Shown: positions 52,335 through 60,096 of the stretch, piece after piece
How positions within the stretch are numbered: the first letter of the stretch is position 1
Layout of the letters: each line of letters starts with the position of its first letter
Assembly: GCA_024693135.1 (NCBI GenBank)
Contig: JAILLN010000014.1
Span: 42,900-106,899 of the forward strand
Origin: Lachnospiraceae bacterium
GTDB taxonomy: Bacteria; Bacillota; Clostridia; Lachnospirales; Lachnospiraceae
Reading direction: 5' to 3'
Length of the DNA stretch: 64,000 nucleotides
Notes under the pieces: model-generated
Told to the model about the DNA's origin: nothing
The model's database searches: none
Seen by the model: only the letters and a program-made list of their open reading frames with translations
Translations under genes and position numbers: made by a program

Positions 52335-54734
52335 TTACATGAAAGCCTCAACCCTATGCTCCCTGCCGTCCTTCAGCGCAGGGATCCTGCTGACTTCTTT
52401 TCCGTCAAGCAGAAGCCTTCTTATGCCCTTCTGCTTATGTTCCGGATTGTTTACCGTGATCATGTACCGTTCTCCCCGATAAACCCTCTGTACCGTAAAT
52501 CCTTCCCATGCCGAAGGGATGCAGGGATCGATCACAAGCTCATCAAACCCGGGGCGGATCCCCAGGATATAATGGGTGACGGCATAATAAGCCCAGCCCC
52601 CGCTCCCGGTCATAAAGGGATGATGTGCCCTGCCATAGGTCGTATGATCCCTGCCCGAGATGAACTGGCAGTAGGAATAAGGCTCCTGGAGGCGGATCTC
52701 GATCTGATCATTCTGATAATAAGGGCATAGGCTGTGATAATACTCGATCGCCCTGTCGCCGCGTCCCATCCGGCATTCCGCCGACCAGACCCAGGGATTC
52801 GGATGGGAGAAGATGCTCCCGTTTTCCTTAAGCCCGGGATATACCCTGGTCACAAATCCCACCTCGTCGTCCGGAACTGTATAGGCCGGTGCGTTCAGCA
52901 TGATCCCATAGGGCGTCGCCAGCTCCTCATGTACCGCATCCAGCGCTTTGAGCGCCTTTTCCGGATCAGCCGCACCCGACAGCACGGCCCAGGCGTTGGA
53001 CTCCAGATGGATCCTTCCCTCGGCATTTTCCTTTGTGCCGATCTTCCTTCCACTGCTGGTAAAGCCCCTCAGAAACCATTCCCCGTCCCACAGTATCCCG
53101 TTGCAGATCTGCCGGAGCTCCTCCTGCCGGTTTTTGTATTCTTCCGCATCCCCGCTTCGTCCAAGAAAGGCCGCGGTCTCCTCCATGACTGCAAGGGCAC
53201 GGTAAAGCAGGAAGGTCACCAGGGCGCTCTCTCCCCCGCCAAGGTTCAGACAGTCGTTCCAGTCTGCCCTTAAACCTTTGCATACGCCGTTTTCCCCCGC
53301 CTCTTCAAGGGAGAAGGCGATGATCTTCTGCATATGCTCATATACCGTCCCGCTGCCCCCGTCGGCATAGCCCAGCTCAAGGCCCAGGAAATCCCGGTTC
53401 CCGGTCTCCTTCACATATTCTGCAATGGAGGGAATGAGCCAGAGGGCATCATCCGAGCACGCATCTTCTATCCCGTGCACCCTGGACTTTGCCTCCACCT
53501 CCGGGATCACCGTAGGGGATTTGAAGGGTTTCTTTCTCTTCTTCCTTTCCTCCTCCGGCTCAAACCACCTGGGCTCAAAAAGATGGATCCCGTACCCCTT
53601 TGTGGTAAGTGCCCTGAGAAGCTCTACCAGACGTTTTTTCGAGCCCTCCGGATTGGTGGCGATGACGGTCATGGCATCCTGTGCGGTATCCCTGTAGCCA
53701 AGACCCGTCCTTCCGCCTACCTCGATGAAGGAAGCGAAGCGGGAAAACATCACATTGATCTCTGCCTGGTAAAGCGTCCAGGTATTGATCATGGTATCGA
53801 TCCCCTCATCCGGGGTGGCGGCGCGGTACCTTTCCTGCTTATCCCGCCAAAATTTTCCAAGCCTCTCATAGGCAAGGTCAAGAGCCTTTGGATCGGCATA
53901 CTTTTCCCGGATCTGCTCTGCCTCCTTAAGCCCTCCCTCTCCAAGGAAGTACAGCAGCCTGACCGATTCCCCGGGCTTCAATGTGAGGCTTTTCTGGAGA
54001 GCCGCGCAGTGATTGCCCCCAAGTTCTTTCGAGCCTTTGCATCTGCCCTCTCTTACGGCCTCAGGGTTCGACTCGGTATGATATGGTCCAAGGAAGCTGT
54101 CCCTTAAGCAGTCATAGCCGTCCGGCTCAAAATTTCCCGTAAAGTATTGATAGCCCTCCTCCTCATAAAAAAGGTCATACAGGATAACCCCGGCCTGTAC
54201 ATCCGAGCCGGCACAATATAGGCTCATCTGGAAGTTCTGATTATCTATGGGGATCTGGTGGAAGGAAAACTCCGCATAGGAAAACACGTCGATCTGCCTT
54301 GTCCTCTGGTCCTCATTCCTTATGGTGACATCCCATACCAGGGCCTTCTCCCCTATGGGGATGCAGAGCTTCTCGCTGGCATAGATGCCCTTATAGCCGC
54401 ATTCATATACGGAATAAGAAAGGCCGTGCCTTGCCCGGTAATTCGCAAGCTCCAGGCTCTTGCCCACCGGCTGCCAGGAAATACTCCAATAGTCGCCGTC
54501 ATCCCTGTCCCTTAAATAGATATAATCCCCGGGCCGATCCATGGGTACCGCATTGGGGCGGAACCTGGTGATCCGGTGGTACTCCGGGGATTGATAAAAC
54601 AGATATCCCCCGGCCGTATGGTTTACGACGGCACACAGCTCCTCCACGCCCAGGTAATTGGTCCAGGAGACCGGCAGGTCTACCCGTTCGATCACATATT
54701 CATCCTTCTCCCTGTCAAAATATCCGTAACGCAT
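52335..54734 (-). CDS. GH94 disaccharide phosphorylase, probably N,N'-diacetylchitobiose phosphorylase
   Basis: A 799-aa GH94 enzyme (former GT36). The ATG at 54734 places GGAGGG six bases upstream and begins MRYGYFDREKDEYVIERVDL. Family landmarks are VSWTNYLGVEELCAVVNHTA, RFRPNAVPMDRPGDYIYLRD, YWSISWQPVGKSLE, GLGYRDTAQDAM, and the acid-catalyst region GLRADWNDCLNLGGGE at residues 488-503, matching the position of Asp492 in the Vibrio chitobiose phosphorylase. No signal peptide. It would split the imported disaccharide with phosphate. Its opening resembles chitobiose phosphorylases more than cellobiose phosphorylases from memory, and neighbours nagA and a phosphohexomutase support this. It overlaps neither neighbour at the chosen start, 42 bp after nagA. 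Confidence 0.88.
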   Translation of the reverse strand: MRYGYFDREKDEYVIERVDLPVSWTNYLGVEELCAVVNHTAGGYLFYQSPEYHRITRFRPNAVPMDRPGDYIYLRDRDDGDYWSISWQPVGKSLELANYRARHGLSYSVYECGYKGIYASEKLCIPIGEKALVWDVTIRNEDQRTRQIDVFSYAEFSFHQIPIDNQNFQMSLYCAGSDVQAGVILYDLFYEEEGYQYFTGNFEPDGYDCLRDSFLGPYHTESNPEAVREGRCKGSKELGGNHCAALQKSLTLKPGESVRLLYFLGEGGLKEAEQIREKYADPKALDLAYERLGKFWRDKQERYRAATPDEGIDTMINTWTLYQAEINVMFSRFASFIEVGGRTGLGYRDTAQDAMTVIATNPEGSKKRLVELLRALTTKGYGIHLFEPRWFEPEEERKKRKKPFKSPTVIPEVEAKSRVHGIEDACSDDALWLIPSIAEYVKETGNRDFLGLELGYADGGSGTVYEHMQKIIAFSLEEAGENGVCKGLRADWNDCLNLGGGESALVTFLLYRALAVMEETAAFLGRSGDAEEYKNRQEELRQICNGILWDGEWFLRGFTSSGRKIGTKENAEGRIHLESNAWAVLSGAADPEKALKALDAVHEELATPYGIMLNAPAYTVPDDEVGFVTRVYPGLKENGSIFSHPNPWVWSAECRMGRGDRAIEYYHSLCPYYQNDQIEIRLQEPYSYCQFISGRDHTTYGRAHHPFMTGSGGWAYYAVTHYILGIRPGFDELVIDPCIPSAWEGFTVQRVYRGERYMITVNNPEHKQKGIRRLLLDGKEVSRIPALKDGREHRVEAFM

Positions 54735-54776
54735 TCCCATCCCTCCGGTGTGATCTGAAATAGCTCTTTTCACGTA

Positions 54777-55895
54777 TCATGCAATGACCCGGATCAGCCT
54801 CCAGGACCGGTCCGCAAGGAGCAGCCGTGCCCGGCGCCCTTCTGCAATGATCCCATAGCTTCCGCCCAGCCCGATGGAGGCCGGGGGATTGACTGCCGCC
54901 GCTCTTACGGCATCCTCCCTCGCGATCCCCATCCGGATGGCCTCCACCATGCAGTCATAGAGATTGGTGACGCTTCCTGCCAGGGTGCCGTCCTCATGCC
55001 TTGCTTCCTTTCCCTTCTTGACCACGGGGATCCCCCCCAGGTCATAGTCCCCGTCCGGCATGCCGCATGCCCTCATGCTGTCGCTGATGAGCACGATCCT
55101 TTCCGGTCCGAAAAGCCGGAATGCGGCCTTTACGGCAGAGGCATGGACATGGACTCCGTCGCAGATGAGCTCTGCCATGACGCCGTCCCTTTCCGCGGCC
55201 GCTCCGATGACCCCGGGGGCACGGTGGCTGAAGGGTGGCATGGCATTATACAGATGAGTCACATGATCCGCTCCCGCATCAAGCCCTGCCACGGCCTGCT
55301 CATAGTCTGCTGCGGTATGTCCTATGGAAAAACGGATCCGGTCACGGAAGCTTTGGATCACGGGCAGCGCCCCCTCTGCTTCGGGAGCTATGGTGATAAG
55401 CCTGCCCAGGCCGCCTGCAGCATCCAGTATCCGGGACAGCGCCTCCGGATCCGGTTTTATGACATGCTCCGGCGCCTGTGCCCCCACCCTGTCCGGGGAA
55501 ATGAAGGGACCCTCCAGGTTGATGCCCATCAGCTCCGCCTCATCCTCACTTCCCGGATGGGCCGCGGCCATCCTGCAGATATCGGCGATCCGATCTATTG
55601 GAAGCGTCATGGTGGCAGGACATATATTGGTGACGCCCACGCTTTTTTCATATCTGGCCATGACAGACAGCGCCTCATCGCTGCCATCGCAGAGGTCAGC
55701 TCCCATTGCGCCGTGAAAGTGGATGTCGCTGAGTCCCGGGATCACATAAAGACCCTCCGCGTCGAAAGCCTCCTCCCCATCTTCAGGATGGAGTTCCCGG
55801 CCGGTGATCTCCTCAAGGATCCCTTTTCTTATCCGGATGTTCTTTTTCTCAAAGCAAAAGTTCTCTGTATATACTTCCCCGTTTCTTATGATCAT
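54777..55895 (-). CDS. nagA: N-acetylglucosamine-6-phosphate deacetylase
   Basis: A 372-aa amidohydrolase that makes glucosamine-6-phosphate and acetate. Metal and substrate motifs are complete: SDIHFHGAMGADLCDG, GINLEGPFISPDRVGAQAPE, SIGHTAADYEQAVAG, ADHVTHLYNAMPPFSHRAPG and VLISDSMRACGMPDGDYDLG with the catalytic Asp. Length is standard. It begins five bases after the response regulator stop with GAGG as ribosome site. nagB (deaminase) and a GlcNAc kinase are absent from the window and must be elsewhere for the pathway to be complete. Confidence 0.95.
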   Translation of the reverse strand: MIIRNGEVYTENFCFEKKNIRIRKGILEEITGRELHPEDGEEAFDAEGLYVIPGLSDIHFHGAMGADLCDGSDEALSVMARYEKSVGVTNICPATMTLPIDRIADICRMAAAHPGSEDEAELMGINLEGPFISPDRVGAQAPEHVIKPDPEALSRILDAAGGLGRLITIAPEAEGALPVIQSFRDRIRFSIGHTAADYEQAVAGLDAGADHVTHLYNAMPPFSHRAPGVIGAAAERDGVMAELICDGVHVHASAVKAAFRLFGPERIVLISDSMRACGMPDGDYDLGGIPVVKKGKEARHEDGTLAGSVTNLYDCMVEAIRMGIAREDAVRAAAVNPPASIGLGGSYGIIAEGRRARLLLADRSWRLIRVIA

Positions 55896-55899
55896 GGCT

Positions 55900-56646
55900 T
55901 CACCTCAAAAAACGATTTCTGTATTCATTGGCGGACATCCCCGTATGCTTCTTAAAGACCCTGGAAAAATGGGCGATATCCGAAAATCCCGCCTTATCGG
56001 ATATATCTGCGATATGAAGGGAGGAATCCCGCATGAGCTCCTTCGCATTGTCGATCCGGATCTCATTCAGGATATCCGAGAAGCTCTTGCCCGTACCGTT
56101 CAGCAGCTTGCTCAAATGCCACTGGCTCACGTATACCGCCTCTGCCACATCGGCGAGCTGCAGCTTTTCCCGGTAATGCTTCTCCATATATTCCATGGCC
56201 CGCTTCACGATGAAATTGTTTGCATTTGCATTTTCTTCATCCCCATCAGCAGGGCTTCTCTCCCCCTTGATCCCCTCCAGCTTCTGCACCAGGCTCTCCA
56301 TCGCCTCGTTCAGCTCCTTCATCCTGGAGGGCTTCACCAAAAACCGGTGCACTCCCAGGGTAAGGGCCTGCCTGGCGTATTCAAAATCCCGGTAGCCCGT
56401 CAAGATCACTACCTGCAGATCCTTATGCTCTGAGCGCAGGGCGGCGATCATGGTAAGCCCGTCCATCCCCGGCATCCGGATATCGGTAAAAAGGATATCC
56501 GGATCCACGGACTGGACGGCCTGAAGCCCCTCCTTTCCGGAGGAGGCCGTGCCTGCCACCACACAGTCATAGCGGTCCCAGTCCACGATCTTTTTCAGCC
56601 CCTCTACGATCAGCGGCTCATCATCCACGATCACAACCTTATACAT
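55900..56646 (-). CDS. YesN-type response regulator of the amino-sugar operon
   Basis: A 248-aa regulator. The receiver (VVIVDDEPLIVEGLKKI, DILFTDIRMPGMDG with the phospho-accepting Asp, VILTGYRDFEYARQAL, RFLVKP) covers residues 1-120. The C-terminal 100 residues are an AraC-type DNA-binding domain: LADVAEAVYVSQWHLSKLLN and LHIADISDKAGFSDIAHFSR, ending FKKHTGMSANEYR. It is encoded between the permeases and nagA, with the YesM kinase as the last gene of the same operon. Confidence 0.95.
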   Translation of the reverse strand: MYKVVIVDDEPLIVEGLKKIVDWDRYDCVVAGTASSGKEGLQAVQSVDPDILFTDIRMPGMDGLTMIAALRSEHKDLQVVILTGYRDFEYARQALTLGVHRFLVKPSRMKELNEAMESLVQKLEGIKGERSPADGDEENANANNFIVKRAMEYMEKHYREKLQLADVAEAVYVSQWHLSKLLNGTGKSFSDILNEIRIDNAKELMRDSSLHIADISDKAGFSDIAHFSRVFKKHTGMSANEYRNRFLR

Positions 56647-56677
56647 CCATCGCTCCCGGCATACAGCCTTCCGTAAG

Positions 56678-57529
56678 TCATCCCTTGACCGCTCCGGCCG
56701 TCATTCCTTTGATGATATACTTCTGTAAGAAGATATATACCACGATAACCGGTATGATGACCAGAGTTACCGCAGCTGCCATAAGGCCGTAATTCGTGCC
56801 CTCCTTGGAGGTCAGCTCATTTAAGAGCCTGGTGATGGCCTGCATTTCCGGCCTTCTTAAGAAGAACATCTGGGTGAACAGATCATTATAACTCCATAAA
56901 AAGGAGAATATGGCCACCGTTACAAAGGAGGGCTTCCCCAGCGGCACCACGATCCTAAAGAAGATCTGGGGGATCGTACAGCCCTCCAGATGAGCCGCCT
57001 CCTCCAGCTCCAGGGGCAGGGACTGCACGAACCCCATGAGGACGATGATGGCAAAGCTGGTATTCCCCGCGATCTGCGGCAGGATCACCGACAGCATGTT
57101 CAAAAACCAGCTGGAGGTATTGGTGATATGCCAGGAGGTCTCCATGGTATATACCGGGATTATGGTGGAAAAGACCGGAAACATCATGGCTGCGATAACC
57201 ATTGTATAACACAGCTTCTTCAGCCGGAAATGAAACCGGACCAGGGCAAAGGAAGCAAGCCCCGCCACCAGCATGACCCCTATGGTCACGAAGCCGGAAA
57301 TGAAAAGGCTGTTCGCATAGGCCCTGCCGATGGAGAGCCGGTCAAACGCCCTGCGGTAATTCGCAAGGGTGAAAAGCTCTCCCACGGGAAGCGCAAAGCT
57401 CTGCTGCAGGATCTTGTCCTTCACCTTAAAGGAGTTTTCCACTACCCAGTACAGCGGATAGATCGTGGTCAGGGCCCAGAGCGTGAGCAGGACATAGATC
57501 ACCAAAGATGCTGCTTTATTTCCCTTCAT
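56678..57529 (-). CDS. Sugar ABC transporter permease, MalG type (amino-sugar operon)
   Basis: A 283-aa membrane protein with six predicted helices, starting LVIYVLLTLWALTTIYPLYW. The EAA loop is LEEAAHLEGCTIPQIFFRIV and the C-terminus IIKGMTAGAVKG is the subfamily ending. It is the partner of the permease gene directly upstream, which ends two bases before its start region. Together with the binding protein it should import the disaccharide for the GH94 enzyme. Confidence 0.94.
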   Translation of the reverse strand: MKGNKAASLVIYVLLTLWALTTIYPLYWVVENSFKVKDKILQQSFALPVGELFTLANYRRAFDRLSIGRAYANSLFISGFVTIGVMLVAGLASFALVRFHFRLKKLCYTMVIAAMMFPVFSTIIPVYTMETSWHITNTSSWFLNMLSVILPQIAGNTSFAIIVLMGFVQSLPLELEEAAHLEGCTIPQIFFRIVVPLGKPSFVTVAIFSFLWSYNDLFTQMFFLRRPEMQAITRLLNELTSKEGTNYGLMAAAVTLVIIPVIVVYIFLQKYIIKGMTAGAVKG

Positions 57530-57530
57530 A

Positions 57531-58418
57531 TCACAGATCCTCGCTTTCCTTAAATACCATGCGGGTCAGCCTGGACAGCACCACTCCCAGCACGACGATG
57601 AGTATGGCAAGGGTTGCGCCGTAATCCACGTTTTTCGCCTCCATGGTCTGATAGTACATATAGGTGCCGGTAAGGAAGGTCATTTTCAACGGCATGCCCT
57701 TGGGGAACATGGTCCAGGGCAGGTCAAAGACCTTCAGGGCTCCCGTAACCCCCAGGGTAAGGCAGGTACAGATCACATTCCGCAGGAGCGGCACGGAAAT
57801 ATACCAGACCCGCTGAAACCGGGTAGCCCCGTCTATGGCCGCGGCCTCATACAGCTCCTCTGAGATATTATTCAGCCCGGTCTCCAGGATCACAAAATAG
57901 AATCCCACATACTGCCATACCACGGGGATCATCATGGTCGTCAGGGCATAGGCCTCGCTTTTCCAGTCCGTAAGCTCCGTCTTTCCGAAAAGCTCCAGAA
58001 ACTGATTGAGCATTCCCTTGTCATACAGGAAGATCAGGTTAAAGAGGAGGCCCAGGGCGGTCGCCGAGATCACGATGGGAAAAAAGAATACCGTCCGGAA
58101 AAACTGGGTTCCCCTGCTGACATTATCGACCAGCAGGGCAAGGATCAATGCGATCCCCACCTGTCCTAAGATGGTGGCGATGATCATGAGAAGGGTATTC
58201 TTCAGGGAGATCCAAACCACCGGATCCGCGGCCAGCTTGACATAGTTTTCAAACCAGGGATCATTCCACTTCTTCCCGTATGTCCCAAGGGTGCGGATGG
58301 ACCGGAAGCTGCTGTAGATATTCACGAAAAAAGGATAATACAGGTAGATGATCAGGAAAAGGAATGCCGGCAGCAAAAAAAGAAGGATGTACTTTTTGCT
58401 CTTATATATATTTGACAT
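57531..58418 (-). CDS. Sugar ABC transporter permease, MalF type (amino-sugar operon)
   Basis: A 295-aa permease. The ATG at 58418 follows GAGGGG; upstream codons of the longer frame run into the terminator hairpin and are not likely translated. It begins MSNIYKSKKYILLFLLPAFL (helix 1), and the EAA loop reads LYEAAAIDGATRFQRVWYIS. Six membrane helices are predicted. The gene is separated from the binding protein gene by a terminator-like stem, so its level is set by read-through. Confidence 0.94.
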   Translation of the reverse strand: MSNIYKSKKYILLFLLPAFLFLIIYLYYPFFVNIYSSFRSIRTLGTYGKKWNDPWFENYVKLAADPVVWISLKNTLLMIIATILGQVGIALILALLVDNVSRGTQFFRTVFFFPIVISATALGLLFNLIFLYDKGMLNQFLELFGKTELTDWKSEAYALTTMMIPVVWQYVGFYFVILETGLNNISEELYEAAAIDGATRFQRVWYISVPLLRNVICTCLTLGVTGALKVFDLPWTMFPKGMPLKMTFLTGTYMYYQTMEAKNVDYGATLAILIVVLGVVLSRLTRMVFKESEDL

Positions 58419-58431
58419 ATCGCGCCCCTCT

Positions 58432-58476
58432 AAAAAAATCCGGCAGACTGCCTTTGAAGTCGACAACCTGCCGGAT
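58432..58476 (-). terminator. Intra-operon terminator/attenuator after binding protein gene
   Basis: On the minus strand ATCCGGCAG pairs with CTGCCGGAT and is followed by seven T. It lies between the binding protein and permease genes, as in the GH88 operon. Confidence 0.85.
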
Positions 58477-58491
58477 GATCAAGCTCTATGC

Positions 58492-59859
58492 TTACTCTAA
58501 GGTATCCTGATAGATATCGATGCCTTCCTGGACTGCGTCGGCCGCTGCCACATTGCCCTCTACGATGTCGGGCATGCCGTCAAAGGTGGGAACCCTGCAG
58601 TCTCCGTTGAAGAGATCCTGCACCGCGCCCGTAAGGCTTGTGACGCCGCTCATCATATTCATTGCCTTGACCTGCAGGGCATTGAATTCGCTCTCATCCG
58701 TCTTCGGCGCATTCTTCAGCGCAGAAGCCGTATGCTGTGCAAACTTCGGGACCACCTCGTCGCTCGTCATATACTCTACGAAGCTCACTGCCGCATCCTT
58801 CCTGTCCGGATCCTCCCATGCCTTCTGGGTAATGTAATAGCCCATGGAAAGCCCGCCGACCAGATCTGTGGCCTTGCGGTCTCCCTTGCCCGGGAAATAG
58901 GTAACGTCAAAGTGGCCTACCTTCTCGGCATCCAGTGTAGAGGGGTCATCCGGATCGGACTGGCATGCTCCCACGATGCCTCCTACCTTCCAAGAGCCGT
59001 CCAGCAGGAATGCGGCCTTGTCATCCGTAAACATGGCAAAGGTCTCATCATCGGTTGCCGAAAGAGTATTGTCCGGGAAAAATCCTTTTTCATAGAGATC
59101 CTTGATGTCCTCTAAGCCCTTCACCCACTGCTCTCCCACAGCATCGCCGGCGCTTTCCGGGATATTCAGATGATCCTTAGGAGACTGCTGGTTGAAGATA
59201 CAGAACTCCCACCAGTAATGAGGGATATTGCCCAGGGCGGCCGCGATGGGGGTATAGCCTGCGTCCTTGATCTTGCCGCAGTCCGCAAGGAACTGGTCCC
59301 AGGTATAATCCGCACCGGGCATGGACACTCCCGCTTCCTCCAAAACCTTTGTATTCACAAACATCGCTTCCCAGAACCCGTTGACCGGTACCGCATATTT
59401 CACCCCATCGGCCGGAGAAGCGGCGATAAGGTCGTCATTCATATTGGAGGCATACTCCGGGAATTCAGCGCGGATATCCTCAATGGATACCACCTTTCCG
59501 GCATTCACGAAGTCATTTGCATCTGCGCCGTTGAAGAAGAAAAGCACATCCGGCTCCGAGCCTGTCTCAAAGTCGGTGATGACCCTGGTCTTGAAGGTCT
59601 CGTCGCTGGTCGCCGAGGTATCGCTTACCTTATTGCCCGTCTCCTGCTCCCATGCCGCTACGGCATCCTTATAATTCTTTGCATTGGTATCCTCACCGGC
59701 AAAGGTGGTGGTGACGGTGATCTCGACTCCCCCTGCCTCCGTTGCGCCTGTATCGGATCCTGCCGCGGACTGCGGAGCTGCCGCCTGTGATCCGCATGCC
59801 GTCAATCCGGCCGTCATGGCCATAACGGCCAGTATCGCTGTCAGCTTCCTTGATTTCAT
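58492..59859 (-). CDS. Sugar ABC transporter substrate-binding lipoprotein (amino-sugar operon)
   Basis: A 455-aa family 1 solute-binding protein. The signal MKSRKLTAILAVMAMTAGLT ends in the lipobox LTAC, and a short Ala/Gly/Thr linker follows. The binding fold has EITVTTTFAGEDTNAKNYKD, DVLFFFNGADANDFVNAGKV, AVPVNGFWEAMFVNTKVLEE and AAFLLDGSWKVGGIVGAC. It is first in the operon; an upstream TTGACA at 59965-59960 with TGCAAT 15 bp on is a possible promoter. Substrate is probably a GlcNAc-containing disaccharide, by inference from the operon. The ATPase is not encoded here. Confidence 0.94.
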   Translation of the reverse strand: MKSRKLTAILAVMAMTAGLTACGSQAAAPQSAAGSDTGATEAGGVEITVTTTFAGEDTNAKNYKDAVAAWEQETGNKVSDTSATSDETFKTRVITDFETGSEPDVLFFFNGADANDFVNAGKVVSIEDIRAEFPEYASNMNDDLIAASPADGVKYAVPVNGFWEAMFVNTKVLEEAGVSMPGADYTWDQFLADCGKIKDAGYTPIAAALGNIPHYWWEFCIFNQQSPKDHLNIPESAGDAVGEQWVKGLEDIKDLYEKGFFPDNTLSATDDETFAMFTDDKAAFLLDGSWKVGGIVGACQSDPDDPSTLDAEKVGHFDVTYFPGKGDRKATDLVGGLSMGYYITQKAWEDPDRKDAAVSFVEYMTSDEVVPKFAQHTASALKNAPKTDESEFNALQVKAMNMMSGVTSLTGAVQDLFNGDCRVPTFDGMPDIVEGNVAAADAVQEGIDIYQDTLE

Positions 59860-59978
59860 ACCGTTCTCCCTTCTGCGCCTTAGGCGAATAAAGTTGATCT
59901 GTTGTCATAAAGGATAACGGATCGGGCTCAGACTTTGAATTGCATATCTTGTTATTTTTTGTCAAAAATTGCAGGATC

Positions 59979-60026
59979 AAAAAAACGGCATCCCACCTGC
60001 ATGAGACCCATGCAGGCAGGATGCCG
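59979..60026 (-). terminator. Terminator after the hybrid histidine kinase gene
   Basis: A long stem, CGGCATCC with GGATGCCG plus CATGCAGG with CCTGCATG, with a small internal mismatch, followed on the minus strand by seven T. It isolates the kinase gene from the ABC operon downstream. Confidence 0.9.
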
Positions 60027-60050
60027 GCATCCGTTCCGGCTTATCCTTGT

Positions 60051-60096
60051 GGGACAGGCCCTTCTTCCTTTATCTTAGAGGGACAGGCCCTTCTTC
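60051..60096. repeat. 17-bp direct repeat over the end of the hybrid kinase gene
   Basis: GGGACAGGCCCTTCTTC occurs at 60051-60067 and 60080-60096, 29 bp apart. The second copy holds the last codons (EVKKGLSL) and the first lies past the stop, so the gene end was probably duplicated locally. Confidence 0.75.
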
